Program-made: the position numbers and the translations under genes
Assembly: GCA_000934455.1 (NCBI GenBank)
Contig: KN887018.1
Location: 49,634-71,291, forward strand
DNA from: Apostichopus parvimensis
Taxonomy: Eukaryota > Echinodermata > Holothuroidea > Aspidochirotida > Stichopodidae
Reading direction: 5' to 3'
DNA: 21,658 nt
The notes under the pieces: generated by a model
What the model was told of the DNA's origin: nothing
The model's database searches: none
What the model saw: the letters and a program-made list of their open reading frames with translations, nothing else
Shown here: piece by piece, positions 1 through 12,600 of the stretch
How positions within the stretch are numbered: position 1 is the stretch's first letter
Layout: each line of letters starts with the position of its first letter

Positions 1-459
1 CCCCCCCCCCATACCCAATTCAACCAACACTGTGATTATCTACTTCCTGACAATTTATTAACAATATAAATTATTACATATATGTTGCACCTATCGTATT
101 ACACAACCTTCAACCCCCCCCCCTTACCCTGTCAATCATGCACAGAGTGTGTACTGGTACTCCTATTCTTACATACTTAATGTACTTTCATTCGTCCTTG
201 TGGACTTGTTTCAAATAATTTGTGGAATTTTGGAAATCTAGTATAGATATGAGTGCATGACTTCATAATCATACCATAGGGGAATTCTACTACCTGTGCT
301 AGAACTCATCCTGATGTACTCATACAACAAAATATGCAATCCATTTACTTTCCCCATTGACCAAAATGACCTTGACGCAATCCAGCGACAAACATCACCC
401 GTAAGTTACAACTTCTTAAGTTGTATGTAATGTTTAGCTTGGGGTTTGTAATGACTTAC
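1..459. other. DIP2 intron (incomplete), no coding signal
   Basis: AT-rich intron sequence downstream (minus strand) of exon k. It contains two C runs (1-10, cut by the window edge, and 114-123). I looked for the next conserved DIP2 segment (SVMN..H....PY.LM) on the minus strand and did not find it. Confidence 0.6.
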
Positions 460-627
460 AGCTTGCATACTGTGCCAGAGGCCCACATCTCTCTTAAAGT
501 CTAGGACATTGACCATAATCTCAGCTTCTTGGTAACTACAGGCCACTGTCAAGGTCCTACAGTGGTAGAGCATGGCCTTGCGAGTAATGGTGACACCTTT
601 GATGATACCATCCTTATCAGTCGTGTA
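460..627 (-). CDS. DIP2: DIP2 exon k: degenerate A3 loop and VNVLDFKRDVGLWH (168 nt)
   Basis: Acceptor ttttttaaacag and consensus donor AAGCT|gtaagt; 56 codons, phase 0 to phase 0. It encodes YTTDKDGIIKGVTITRKAML, then a CRTLTVACSYQEAE segment, VNVLDFKRDVGLWH and SMQA. In ordinary adenylate-forming enzymes the segment after AYIEY would be the phosphate-binding loop (TSGTTG.PKG); here it is TTDKDGIIKGV, as is typical for DIP2 domain 1. Sequence left of 460 shows no next exon, so the gene continues outside the window. Confidence 0.96.
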
Positions 628-3600
628 CTGTTTAAAAAATATGAAGAAATGGAAGGTAAGTTTGATATTAACATTCACACTGTCCCATATGTTCATTTCA
701 AAGAATGAGGTATAAATCATGCATCGCATGTTGTCCAGTATAAGTGGTGAATGTGTTTGTTTTTAATGTGAGTATTTTATATTGTGGTGAATGTGTATAA
801 TGCAGTGAATGTGTATAATGTGGTGAAGGTGTAAAATGTGGTGAATGTGTATCTTCCTTTTCCTTTAACAACTCTAAATGCAGATTAATGAGTCTTGATC
901 CATATTTTGCTGTGCTATACAACCCACTCTTGTTCATAACACAACTAGCTGTACTCACAGGACATTTAAGCTGTTTGATTACAAACAATGTGTCAATCTA
1001 ACAAAGCCCAAATTAGATACCCTTAAATCAAAGTTATCAATAGACGTTGGTCTGCTCGAAATTAGTGGCTTATCAATTCATCACATATTAAAGCTTTCTA
1101 TTCCATAAACTTGATTTAAGGAATGTTCTTTAACTTCAAAACTCCTGGGCATCCAACAACTCCCCTTCCAATCCCACTCTCCATTCCCCTTCCTCCCACC
1201 CTAGCCTTCCATTCACTTCTTCACATATATCACAGTCAAATACCTCAGTTCTCCCTTCCAATCCCCAATAACTCCCCCACACCCTCCCCCCTTCAACACT
1301 TTTCCTTTCAGTTAAATACCTCAATGTAAGCCGGTGAGTCCTCTGACATCCTAGGAGGGAGCTGCCATTCCTTGGGAGGTTTGGGTAATGACTCTGTAAC
1401 TTGCCAGTTGAGTCTAGGCCAGCCTTTAAACCTTACCACTTCCCCTGCTTGGTTCTTTGGTAGCTCTTTCAGACAAGTATTGCTGGTCAAGGCTACAGTA
1501 ATCCCACAACTACCCAACAGAAAGCCAATCTGTTGACCGCCAGCATCCTGCAACAAAAGGCAAAATTAAAAACAATTTGGACACATTCTCTCGTACGTCT
1601 TTAGAAGATCACATGACCAGAAATATCTGGTTTCAAATATTCTAGCTGCTGGTGTGAATTTTCAAAGCGCGACATGAAAAAAGAGGAGCATGTCACTTCA
1701 GAAACTTGTAACTGATAAACGACTGTATTGCTCCACGAGATTGCTGAAAATTACAATATGGCAAATTAGACAAATATACTTACTCCATGTTTTCTTGTCA
1801 TGTGCAAAACTTGTTGGTGATCATGGTAGCCAAAATAACAATGTTATTTTGCCTTATATGCCCTTACATATTTTATTTTGGTTTATTTTGTAACGTTTAC
1901 ACTATATAAATGAAACAGGGATAACAATTTTCACATGCTGTCGGTCTACTAAAAACAACCTGTGTTACTAAGTATCAAAGAGTTAGAGGGCCTAACGTTT
2001 CAAACCTACCATGAACTAGGTTTGCTTTTGAAGATCTTGCTGAGATTTAAGAAAAAACAGGCACCAAAATAAACCAAAGGAACAAACCTTTCTAGATAAT
2101 GGTACGTCTATTGCCACTGGGACAACACCGGCGAAAAGGCACCCATAGAAAGCAGAGACGAATGCCGCTGGGTCGGAATTTGGATACACCAGAGCCACCT
2201 ATCGTTGAATAGGGAGAAAAAAAGAGGGAGACGACTGTTGGTGATATCCTCTAACACTGCCTAAAGAAAAGGGGTGGGCACCAAAATGGATCTTATAGGC
2301 CACAGTAAATTTTTTTCCCACTAATGAGCAGCAAAACTTAAAGGATGTATAGATCTAAATCCTGTTCAATGAATAACATTACATTACTTGGTAAAAGAGA
2401 ACAGATCAGAGAGCTCTACATGTCCATCCGTTTATTCGTTATGTTGATATACTCTGACAAAGGTAGATTTTTGGCCACTCTACACAAACTCCACAAAAGT
2501 AGACAAACATGATTTTCTTCCTTGTCAGAAGGTTCCGAGGCCGCATTAATCAGGTTTCAAAAACCTTCTTGAAGGGGCCCCACCCCCCCCCCTATTTTGC
2601 CCACCTGTGCATTATATTTTAGATTGAGACTACATATATGTTCATTTCCTATTTCTAAAGTTGTGTCATCAACTTTGCTCTCTATCCTACAAAATGTTTT
2701 AGCATTTCGAGGATGGGATTTTAAACTAACGGCATGGAAATGTTTTTTTTTTCTTCTTCAAGATTCAAAGTTTGATATTGTCTGCCGCTGGAATATCTGA
2801 AAAATATTGTTACCATCAATCCCCACAAAACCCAATTTTGTAAAACTGCGCAACCCTACACAGCCCTATGCATGGTATGGGGATAACCTGCTCAGTAGTC
2901 TACACATTTAATGACCTGCTTAGGAGGTCAGTGATGACTTTGATTATAGTAATCTAAGGAGCTAAAGCTTGGTCAGGGTCTGTGAATTAGTCGACATCTG
3001 GGATGTCTTGTTAGTATACTTACCCTGTCTCCCGATTTCAGAATTGGTCCTTCCTTTCCTCCCAGCTTGTGTAGAAGATAATACGCTATCTTGTTTGCTT
3101 TACTTAACAATTTAGCTGAAAAAACAAGGGGAAAAAGAGACTACATAAGTCTGCCATCGAAGGTGCTATGTTTGTTTTGAAAGATTAAAGACTTTGTCGT
3201 CAACACTTTGAACATCTATTGTGACACTGTTACAAACTAAGGATGCATTTCTATGTTTTATGAGTGCTTCAGTTGGCAGGAGGCATTACAACATAAACAC
3301 AAACAGATGATTTAAGACACATTAATGCATTGTCAGTAATTTGATTACAATTTTGTATAATTTAATGGTAGAGTTTTATGTGCGTAGGACAGAGATCCTT
3401 CGCCTTTGAACTGTGCAACAAGATTAACTCCTCAACAATAAGGTCAAGAAAGTACCTGCTTCCAGCCAATCAAATACCATATTAAAGTCACATGATAAAT
3501 AGGAGCAATCAGTGTGCAATCCACTTTTAATCAGGCAGAGTTAAAATGACTAATCTAACTAATCTAACATCTGACTTATCTCAATTTTTAAAATGACTAA

Positions 3601-6600
3601 TCTAAAATGACTAATAATAAGGTTAAAGGGCAATCAAACAGTGGGTTTGTAATGTGAAACCTTTCACCAGTACTACTGAGAAGGCCTCTCAAATGTACAC
3701 AAAACTTCCCAATTCTTCATATCCGTGTACATGGGCATTGTGGTTAAGTGGTTAAGGCAGTGGACTGGTGATCTAAGGATTACAGGTTCGAGCCCTGGCC
3801 AGATCATTACGTTGTGTCCTTGGGCAAGGCACTTTATCTCCATTGCCTCTCTTCACCCAGGTTTGTAAATGGGGACTATCGAGGTAACTTGTAAATAGAG
3901 TTGCGTGCGCCGGTTTCTGGCTGCACCCTATGGGAAGTCCCCCGGGGGACACGTGGTTGTGGTGCACCGTGGTGCCACAGGAGAGATTGATTGAATTGCG
4001 CACACTTTAGTGTAGGTGTGACAAGTTACCAATGAAAAAGGCTAATAGCGCCTTTGAACTATTTCTGTTGACTTTGGCGCTATATAAATGTCTTCTGATT
4101 GATTGATTGATAATTTTCCATCTACTGACCATATGTTAGATGAGATGAGACTTTCCCGTTGGCATCAAGGCAAGTTGTGACAATGTTTTTAGGTGTTGCA
4201 GTCCCGTACCTCTGGAGAGCGGACTCTAGATTCCTTGGTAAACCAGTTGGTATCTGAAGGTGAGAGAAATGAAAGATAGAATTACTCCATCAAATTCATT
4301 TAGAGTTTAAAATGAGAACATTTTATGACAAAAACCAAAACTAGCAATTTCAACCAGACGGTCAAGCTTAGAGAATGATTGGAACATTCCAATGGGATGA
4401 AAGTGGTTAGATGGAAGGTAAAATTTTATGAGAGGGGGAGGGGAGGGAAAGAGGGGGGAGCAGGGGCAGAAAGTGGAGAAAGGAGAAGGAGGGGAGGAAC
4501 AAGGGCAGGGACAAGAGGGATGGAAAAGACTTTTGAGACAGCAGAGCAAGCATATCATACTCAGGAATAGTGATGGAGCAAATTGGTTCAGAAGGTATCT
4601 CCTTGTAAGAAAGATAGCAAAACATGTTCAAGATTGGAAACATAAAGTACCGTTTTCAATGCATCATCATTCAGTAAACATTATTCATTTTACTTTGCCC
4701 TACGGAAACAAAGTGAGCTCTCTGGATAGTCTCATCTGAACGCATGCACATTTATTTCACAAGGGTGCTCTACACAGACTGTTAGCCATTATTCTTACCA
4801 AAATTTCATAATTTGTCAATAATTTCCCACTCAAATTTCTTTCACAGGTTTGATGAGTAATATGTTATCACTTGAAATAAATTATTATTATTACCAGCAT
4901 TTTGTTCTCTTTTGTTTTCTTTGAAAGAAATGTTACCTTGCACTCAAAACGGTTTGTGTTCACAATGTTCGATATTAACTATAGCCAGAGTATGATAGTA
5001 CAATAAGAATCAGATGTATGATGAGAGACTTTTTGAACTTACATGAAGCTGATCACCAATAGCGGGTGTGATGACGTTACCCTCTGGTCTGGGAGCGTTA
5101 GGATCCATCTGAAATGCTTCAAAGAGAGAAAGATGAACTACAGTTAAGCATGATAGGAAAAACATCCAGCACAAAATATCTAAGGCGATACTGCCGACAC
5201 GACTCCATCGAACGATTACTTTGAACTTTCGTATTTTGATAACAGACCGCAAGAAACGTAAAACAGACATGTCAAGACTAATGCTTCACGACTTAAGACG
5301 TTAAGAGCTTCGCAATCTTTCACCTTGATTCGAGACTGCGATTATGCAAAAGTGGTGGCATATTTATACACTAGACATAATTCCAATAACCTTACGGATA
5401 GATGGAGTGTCTCTCATCACGTCACTTAAAATGAAGCACTGATTCTTTTCAACCGTAAATGTTTGTAACAACTTACTTTCTAGTTCGTCGTCTTCCTCGA
5501 CAAAGAAGTCTTGTAAAGGTTTCCGTTTTGGCCTCTTTAGGGTATTCAGAAGCTGCTGTATTTTAGATGATACTCTAGCACTTATATGGGCTGAAAAGAC
5601 AAAAGATGCAAGACATGAAGTCAGAGAAAGAGCTTGTCACGAATCTTAAATGATCAACGGCGTCCGGGCAAAATGTTCGGCTGTTTATTTGTGCGATTGT
5701 TTGCCTCAATTTCCAGCAGACTTTATACCATGAAATCCTTTAAGAGATTTAAGAAATAGAGTTTTTAATTCAGGCTCGATGATTTACTCTGACGTTTGAG
5801 ATGGGGAGAAGGGAAGGGGAGATGGATGACTATATCCTACGAGAGGAGAGGGTAGTCTGAAGGACAGGCAATTGATACGAGTGGGTAGTTTATGGACAGG
5901 ACTTCGGAGGAATGGGTAGTTTTACAGAGAGAGAGAGTTATAAAAATGGAAACTTTACTGTCAGGAATTTAGGGGCATGAGTAGTTTAACTGAGAGGGAT
6001 GCAGGAAGTGTGTCTAGGATAGAGATGAGTTGCCATAGGAACATTGTGAGGATGATTCACGGAGGGCTATCAACTGTTACTTTGATAGTGTTTCATGGCT
6101 GTTGTATTATATGAGAACAACAACAGGGAAGATGGAAGTGTACCCATTGCTACAATACTATGTCCAATGGCAGCCCAGCCCATAAAATCTATTTTGGATA
6201 AAAACTTCTTCATCTTGGGGAAATACAACATAAGCAGAACCAGAGCTGCCAAATCTCATGACAAAAAACATTATAGGGATATGGAATCATTGCACTTTCA
6301 TACACATTTGCATTCTACTAAAGGTTGCCACGGTAATGACAACAAGGTCATGTCATGACCAATTAGGTCTAAACTGTTAATTCTAACGTAACTTATTGTG
6401 GGGCAGAGTCGCACACATCAAGGGAAGCATTCTCCTTGATTCGCACATAGCGACATGCTAAGGTTACTTAAGGTTAAACTAGTTTTAACTTCGACAGCCT
6501 CATCTACCAGTAGCTTTTGAAAAAAAAAAAAGCAAACACTTTGAAGGAAATCTCCCAGAACAGCATGGTGAAAAACCTGGTTCTTTTTCAAATTCACTGG

Positions 6601-9600
6601 ACTCGTATATTAATGTAGACCAATTAAAACTCGTTAGCATTTCTAATCACTAGTGCATAGCAGGTGACTACATTCCAGGAAATCCATTCTCTCATTTGCC
6701 CTCAAAAACTGAAAAAAACAAAAAACCACTTGGCCAGAATGACTCATTCCACATTTCAATTCATCAGAGCTGAAGTAGCATGCCTCACTGTTTACTCTCT
6801 GCTTGACGAGGAAATTTCGGTCTATTAATATGTGCAAGGTTGGAAGTTATCTTTTGTTTACAAAAGATACTGAAGAAGCATGACAGAGATCTAACCTAGA
6901 TTACAAGTGGGTTAAAAAGTTTAGTCCAGGAGTAAGATTTGTTTTTGACTGATGATATTCTAGGCATCCTGGTGACATTTTCATACCAATTTCAGATAGT
7001 ATAAAGTTAAATTGGAATTTATTTGACATATCGAAAAAGTGAACTTGAGGCAGAGAGACCTGTGTGATATGTCATAACTGCATATTATTGAAAAGTCTGT
7101 GTTTTGTCTTTCTTCAAAACTTGGATCCAATGTTCTATGTAATCAAACTTTGGAATCATCACACAATACACATATATTGCTATATATGTTCTATCACAAA
7201 CCCATTTAAAGGTAGGTATTGGTGAAACCCTACCCAGTCCAAGAATAACCTACAGTAGCTGACTTTTAGTACAATCTGAAAACAGCAAGAAGAACCTGCA
7301 AATTTCACCAGGATACTAAGAACATATTCCTCTTTTAGTTCCCCCCCCCCCTTTTTTTTGGCCTTCAATATGAATACTTGTCACTACATTATAGTAAGTG
7401 CAGAAGAGACTTAATATATCATAACACAGTTTTTTACAAAACAAAATACCACGTTTAATGTACTTCAAATCACTTGATCTGGTATGACTGATACCATACT
7501 TTATTAGGAAACAAATTTGTATAGATTACAATCCAGTAGTCAAATCAATGAGTTTGTAAAATCTCCCAGAGTGCCCTGGTTTGAAAATTTACATGATGGG
7601 ATTGGGCAAATTGGGTATCAAGTACAAGACACTTTGAAAACCTAACTGCAAACACATAATAGCTAGAAAACGACTCAGGGATCATCAGTGTGCTTAACGT
7701 TTTGGAAATAAAAGGAGAACATATTAAATGCAAATGTTCAAGTACGTACGATCTTCAATGGATCCTCCACGTTGGAAAGCCAACCCTGAACTGGCTGTCA
7801 CATCTGGAGGTGGCTGAGCTATGGTTTGGGAAGGAAAGAAAGATACATGTTAAAAGTCATGTACAATTTAACTATCATGATCTCATTGCAAAAGCTGCTG
7901 AATTGGTCAAATCATAAAGAATCTTGGTTCCAGTACACAAGTAGGATCCATTCGTACAGAAATCACTGATATACTTCTTTTGTCAGATTGATATATCATC
8001 GGAGACATTATGGTTTCAATTAGAGTGAATACCCAGTAAACTGTACATTAATGGACCCTTTGGAACATGTTAACTGGAGGAGGCCCCCATGCATGTACAA
8101 TCAATCATAACGCAGCATGACCAAGCATACAAGCAATACTGAGCTGCATATATGGTGCAGTGTGTAAGGACAGGGAGAAGGGGGGGGGGTGGTTGGGGAG
8201 GATGTAAAAATGTGAAGAACCTTAGAATTTCTCTCATCAAATTTTATCTCACAAGATCTACCAGATATCTATAACATGTTCATGTACTACACAAATAGCA
8301 ACCATTTTTCCTAATATTAAAAGGTAATGGTAGAACACGTTTGGAGATCATCCACTTCATAAGGACAGTCAGTGGATTTGGAGGGTAAAGAACACATGAT
8401 TTCTCGCTGATGGTATCCGGGCAAATTTCTGTAAGATTTACTATTCGAAAACACATGTGTAGACACTTTGGATGGTAGAATGAGAAGGAAGGGCAACGTC
8501 CGGAGGAGCCGGTCGTTAAGGGTGCACAGTGTTAAAAGATTACCAGGGCATACTAGACACGGTAGAATGAGGTGCTAAGGTTGGAAGGAGACAGGTAAGC
8601 GAGGAGCGAAGTAAATAAATGATTTCTCCTTGATGGTAACTTCATTATCACAGTTTTTCACTAGTACATAGTAATACCTGATGTCATATCAGAGGACTAC
8701 ATAGGAAGCAATGACCTTTTTACAATGGCATGCTGATCAGGATCCTTCAATCTACCTCCCAATTTTTCTTTTTTTACTTTGGGCTTCATTGCATTAAACA
8801 TTGGCACAGTCTTAACAGAATCATGAAGGCACCAACTAACATTTCCTATCAAGTCAAGTGTTTGGTTACATTGTCACATAAAGAGTAGTAGCATTTCTTT
8901 CTCTGGTAATCAAGCAACTAAAGAGTCTCACATCATGAATCATGAACCATTCATCCTAACACAATCTAACTGGACTGATCTGTGATCCTTGTAAGTACTA
9001 GGCCATATTAACCAGTGACTAACAGTGAACAAACAACCCATGGCAGTGGAAGATGCTGCTCCACAGAGTGGTCCCTAGAGGAATACGGAATTCACGTCTA
9101 CACCAGACAAGGTTGACTAATCAACCAACTTAATAGGCTCATAAAGCCAAGACAAAAGCCAATTTATGTTGGTTTGCTATCTCCGAATGGTTATGTTCTT
9201 CTTAAAGATATTTTCAAGTATCATCTCTCGTTGAATGGTCTAAGAAACGGTAGCGTTACAACAAATTAAACAGTAAAACGATTAACGGTTAAACGGTTAA
9301 CCATAAATTTGTATCATACTCAATCTCATAGTTTTCATAACCACTAACCAAAATGCAAAGTTCTTGAAGAATTCTTTGAAAGCTTTTCTTCCCATTCAAA
9401 ATGAAGCATTGATTAACTTGATTTGGCCACAATTTTTTTATATAAAGTAGTTTGGCTAGGCTTAATGCATCTGCAAATGAACATGTGGTAGTCTTGGCTC
9501 AAGTTTTAACCTTGCTTTGCAAGATCAACAGATTTTCTCCAGATTTTAAGCAGCACGTCTTGTGATGTTCATGTAGCCGAAAAAATAACAATATAATTTT

Positions 9601-12600
9601 TGATCGAGTATGTTTTGATGGTAAATTAAGTTACGCAGCAAATGGAACCAAGCTAGTTTAAAGGTTCAGTAACGACGCGACTCATCTTCAAAATTGATAT
9701 CTTTATTTCTCGTGTGCATTTTAGAGTCACCCTTGTATGGTAAGCTCTGCAAGTTTTGCTTCAATATTAAAGAGTGTGAAGACTCGTGCAAAAAGAAACG
9801 TCTAATGCTGGTAATCTGACCCAGTTTCTATGAGGTGTAACAGAAGTGTTAGACACCCACCATCGATCCCAGAAAATACACACACAGCTTGCTACCGTCG
9901 GTAATTAGACACTAGTATACAGTCAGTACATACAGCTGCGGTCAATACTCACAGTACAGTATATAAACGATACAGCGATGGTCATCTCAGGTCCAGCTAA
10001 AGATAACAAGGTATCATGATTCATTACTGTCTGCATTTTGTAGCGACATGAACAAAACGCCACTTGCAAGCAACAGAAAGTTAACTTTTTCAGATGACCC
10101 GCACGCGGTTTGAAACATTCAATGCCTTTAAACTATATAGTTCACCCCTTTGAAATGTATAAAATGCCAAGGTTAACGTTCAGCTATCAGCTGTCCTACA
10201 TACCACTTGTGGCTATGTCCACTCCCCTGTTATTGCCCCTGTTAACATGTCCATTATTGGTATGTCTGAAAGGATCCCCCCGTACGTAATAGAAGGACCC
10301 GACGGCCGCTCCAGACGGCTCTCCCAACTGATGCGAGGAAGAAGACGAAATGGAATCATTGTCGTCCGTGTCCGACTCTGTAAAACGAAAGAGAGAATAG
10401 AACGTTTTTATTTCTACGGATACATTATGGCAAGTATGAATCGATTGGGACGATAGATCGAGGAAAAGTCTAAACCTGCAGAGGAAGTATTTGGTTAAGA
10501 AGTAAAAATATTAGCTGATGAGGAAAGTATAACAGATACCTCCCCATTGGTAAACAATGTAAGTTATGACATGGTATAACGAGGTATAATTCGGCTTAGG
10601 CATGATAATAAAAAAACAAAACTACTTCAACCGCAGATGTATTCATGGTTTAACAAAAATGTAACTATGTCAAACTTCAACAGAGCCAAGTAAACAGAAA
10701 CACTTTGGTACAAATCCTGTCTTCAGAATTTGTTTCCCTTCCTGAGCGAACTATGAACTATGACATTTAATTAACCAGCTGATGAATGACATTGTAAGAG
10801 GATTAAGACAAGGAACAAATTCACTGTAGAACCCACACTCCTACAAAACACTTGTTTTAAGTGTTTAGGCCATTTCGGATTACTTCATATCCCAGAGTAC
10901 AAGACTATTTGAACTGCAACACTGGACTCCAAAAATAGAACTTGTCTCTGTTAAACTGTTCTGTTAAATATTATTAGCATTTTACTTGTTTGCTTCCCAT
11001 CACATACTGTACCAAATTGTTTCTTTAAGACTCAAGTGTCCAGACCCTTTTTGCTCATCCTGTCTGATGGGGGGGGGGGGGTGTGTTCGAGGTCCTCTAC
11101 ATACCACAATTCTTCATCTATACCTTCCTGTTGAATCTATCATTTAAACTTCCACATTGCAATCAGTAAACTTGAAGCAATGCTAACATTTCAAAGCTGT
11201 ATTACCTTTGTTTCATCACATTTTCCAAAGAAGCAAAGATTGTACAATTTATACAGGAACAGCTGTCTCTGCTGACGTGCAAGTTCGCAGGAAGGGCAAC
11301 CAAAATGTGACCTACGATTCTCATAAATGGCTGATAATGGACACTCTGATCACAGATGGCTGGTGGAGCATTCATTTCTTGACAACCAACATCAATTTTC
11401 AGATGAATATCGAGACTAACATCACAGGCTACCACTGAGTTAGTTTAGAAAGTACAGCCCATACAGTTCACGTGTACCGTACCAGAAAGTTTAATTAACA
11501 ATTCGAAAACTTAACCTCAATAAGATGGAAGCATCTATAATGTAGTTAGCCTAATGGTTATGTTAGTTTTCTATGATCTATCAAAACCACTAAGTAGTAT
11601 CTGGTCATACATGAGGGGTTTCTGAAGCCAAGGTTTGCCAAGCAATCTGATACTTCAGCTTTGGTAATCTCAGAGGTAAACTCTTATTACATAGCAAGGT
11701 CAAAATGGATTTTGGTAGACTAGCTAAAAACCTGGCAAACATTCAAGATGGTACTGCAGTTACATTTACTCACTAATATCATATAGAACTCATCACTACA
11801 ACAAAGTATTTCAAAAGCAGGTCAAAATATGTGAGTGTTTCTGGTCACCTAAGAATCATCCCCTTACTAAACGTTATAGAACATGCCACAAAAACTGGAA
11901 GAAATGCTAAAATGGCCAAAAAAAATTTCAATATTTAGCTAACAACAAACTTTTCATCATTATTTTGTAATGTTTCTGAATAGCTACTTGCAAGGTAATC
12001 GATTATATTGGTGACAATCTTTGTATTCGCAAGGTTTTAATGGTAACTGCAACTTGAGGGAATATGGTCTTCATTATAAATTTTTGACACATCAAGCAAT
12101 ACTTTTCTAGTTTTCTTCATTTTGCTTGTTCTTTAATTGAGCTAATTATTTAGCAGACTCTGTCAAGAGAGGACAAAGGCAAGCAGTTACCCACACTGAA
12201 ACACACAAAGATTCTAAACACAGTCCTTGATCACCTCAGAAGGCAATATCATTAACAGGTCATCAAACAGGACTGGTACTGAAAGGTGAAGGAAGCAGCC
12301 CTCAATGACCCACATGCTCATGTTAATACCATGGGCTGCAAATAAATGTTATATAACCCCACCCCCCCCCCTCCTCCACACCCTCCCCTTCTTCAACCTC
12401 TCTCACATACCTGCATATAGTACCTTTTCTTTCCTCTTTCCCTCTAAAAATCTATTCCAATCGGCGTCCTCCTGTCATTTGATACGCATATATCTGATCA
12501 TACACGAACGACACCAGTGGAGAGGAGATTACAGATAGCGCTACTAGATGTTATTAAACCTATCAAATAAATGTTAAAGCATTAAAAATACTCACAAAAG

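Larger units (their letters stand above)
3116..4129 (-). other. DIP2 intron g-h carrying the CORE-SINE
   Basis: 1014-base intron. More than a third of it is the SINE at 3731-4111, in antisense orientation to the gene. At about 3543-3625 there are short AT-rich direct repeats of aaaatgactaatctaa. Confidence 0.85.
5591..7749 (-). other. DIP2 intron d-e (2.2 kb) with decayed tandem repeat
   Basis: 2159-base intron. It holds a degenerate ~32-bp tandem repeat (about 5850-5998), a (GA)n stretch near 5925-5938, and the abutting homopolymers C11T8 at 7341-7359. The open frames at 6070-6358 and 6643-6837 show no family likeness or splice support, and I treat them as chance. Confidence 0.75.

Noticed and set aside
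406..729. 107-codon open frame treated as a whole gene
   Set aside because: Only 460-627 is coding (DIP2 exon k). The flanks lie beyond a clear acceptor and a consensus donor.
698..988. 96-codon minus-strand open frame rich in His/Ser/Pro/Tyr
   Set aside because: It is a translation of the 18-bp tandem repeat plus intron sequence, lying inside a DIP2 intron.
3735..3810. Functional tRNA gene
   Set aside because: A and B boxes are present, but the segment does not close into an acceptor stem. It is followed at once by a CORE-SINE body and an L2-like tail, so it is the head of a SINE.
4307..4739. Several overlapping open frames on both strands
   Set aside because: All are low-complexity readings of the polypurine tract (Gly/Glu/Arg or Pro/Ser/Leu), with no motif.
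6070..6358. Opposed open frames, one hydrophobic (minus strand, 60 codons) and one of 87 codons (plus strand)
   Set aside because: They overlap on opposite strands inside a DIP2 intron, lack splice signals and match no family. Chance is the simplest reading.
7690..7917. 75-codon plus-strand open frame
   Set aside because: It is the shadow of the DIP2 exon d on the minus strand plus intron.
10247..10456. 69-codon plus-strand open frame
   Set aside because: It is antisense to DIP2 exon c, which has phase-matched splice sites.
11202..11438. Overlapping 76-77 codon frames on both strands
   Set aside because: Mutually complementary frames without splice sites or recognisable motifs, inside a DIP2 intron.
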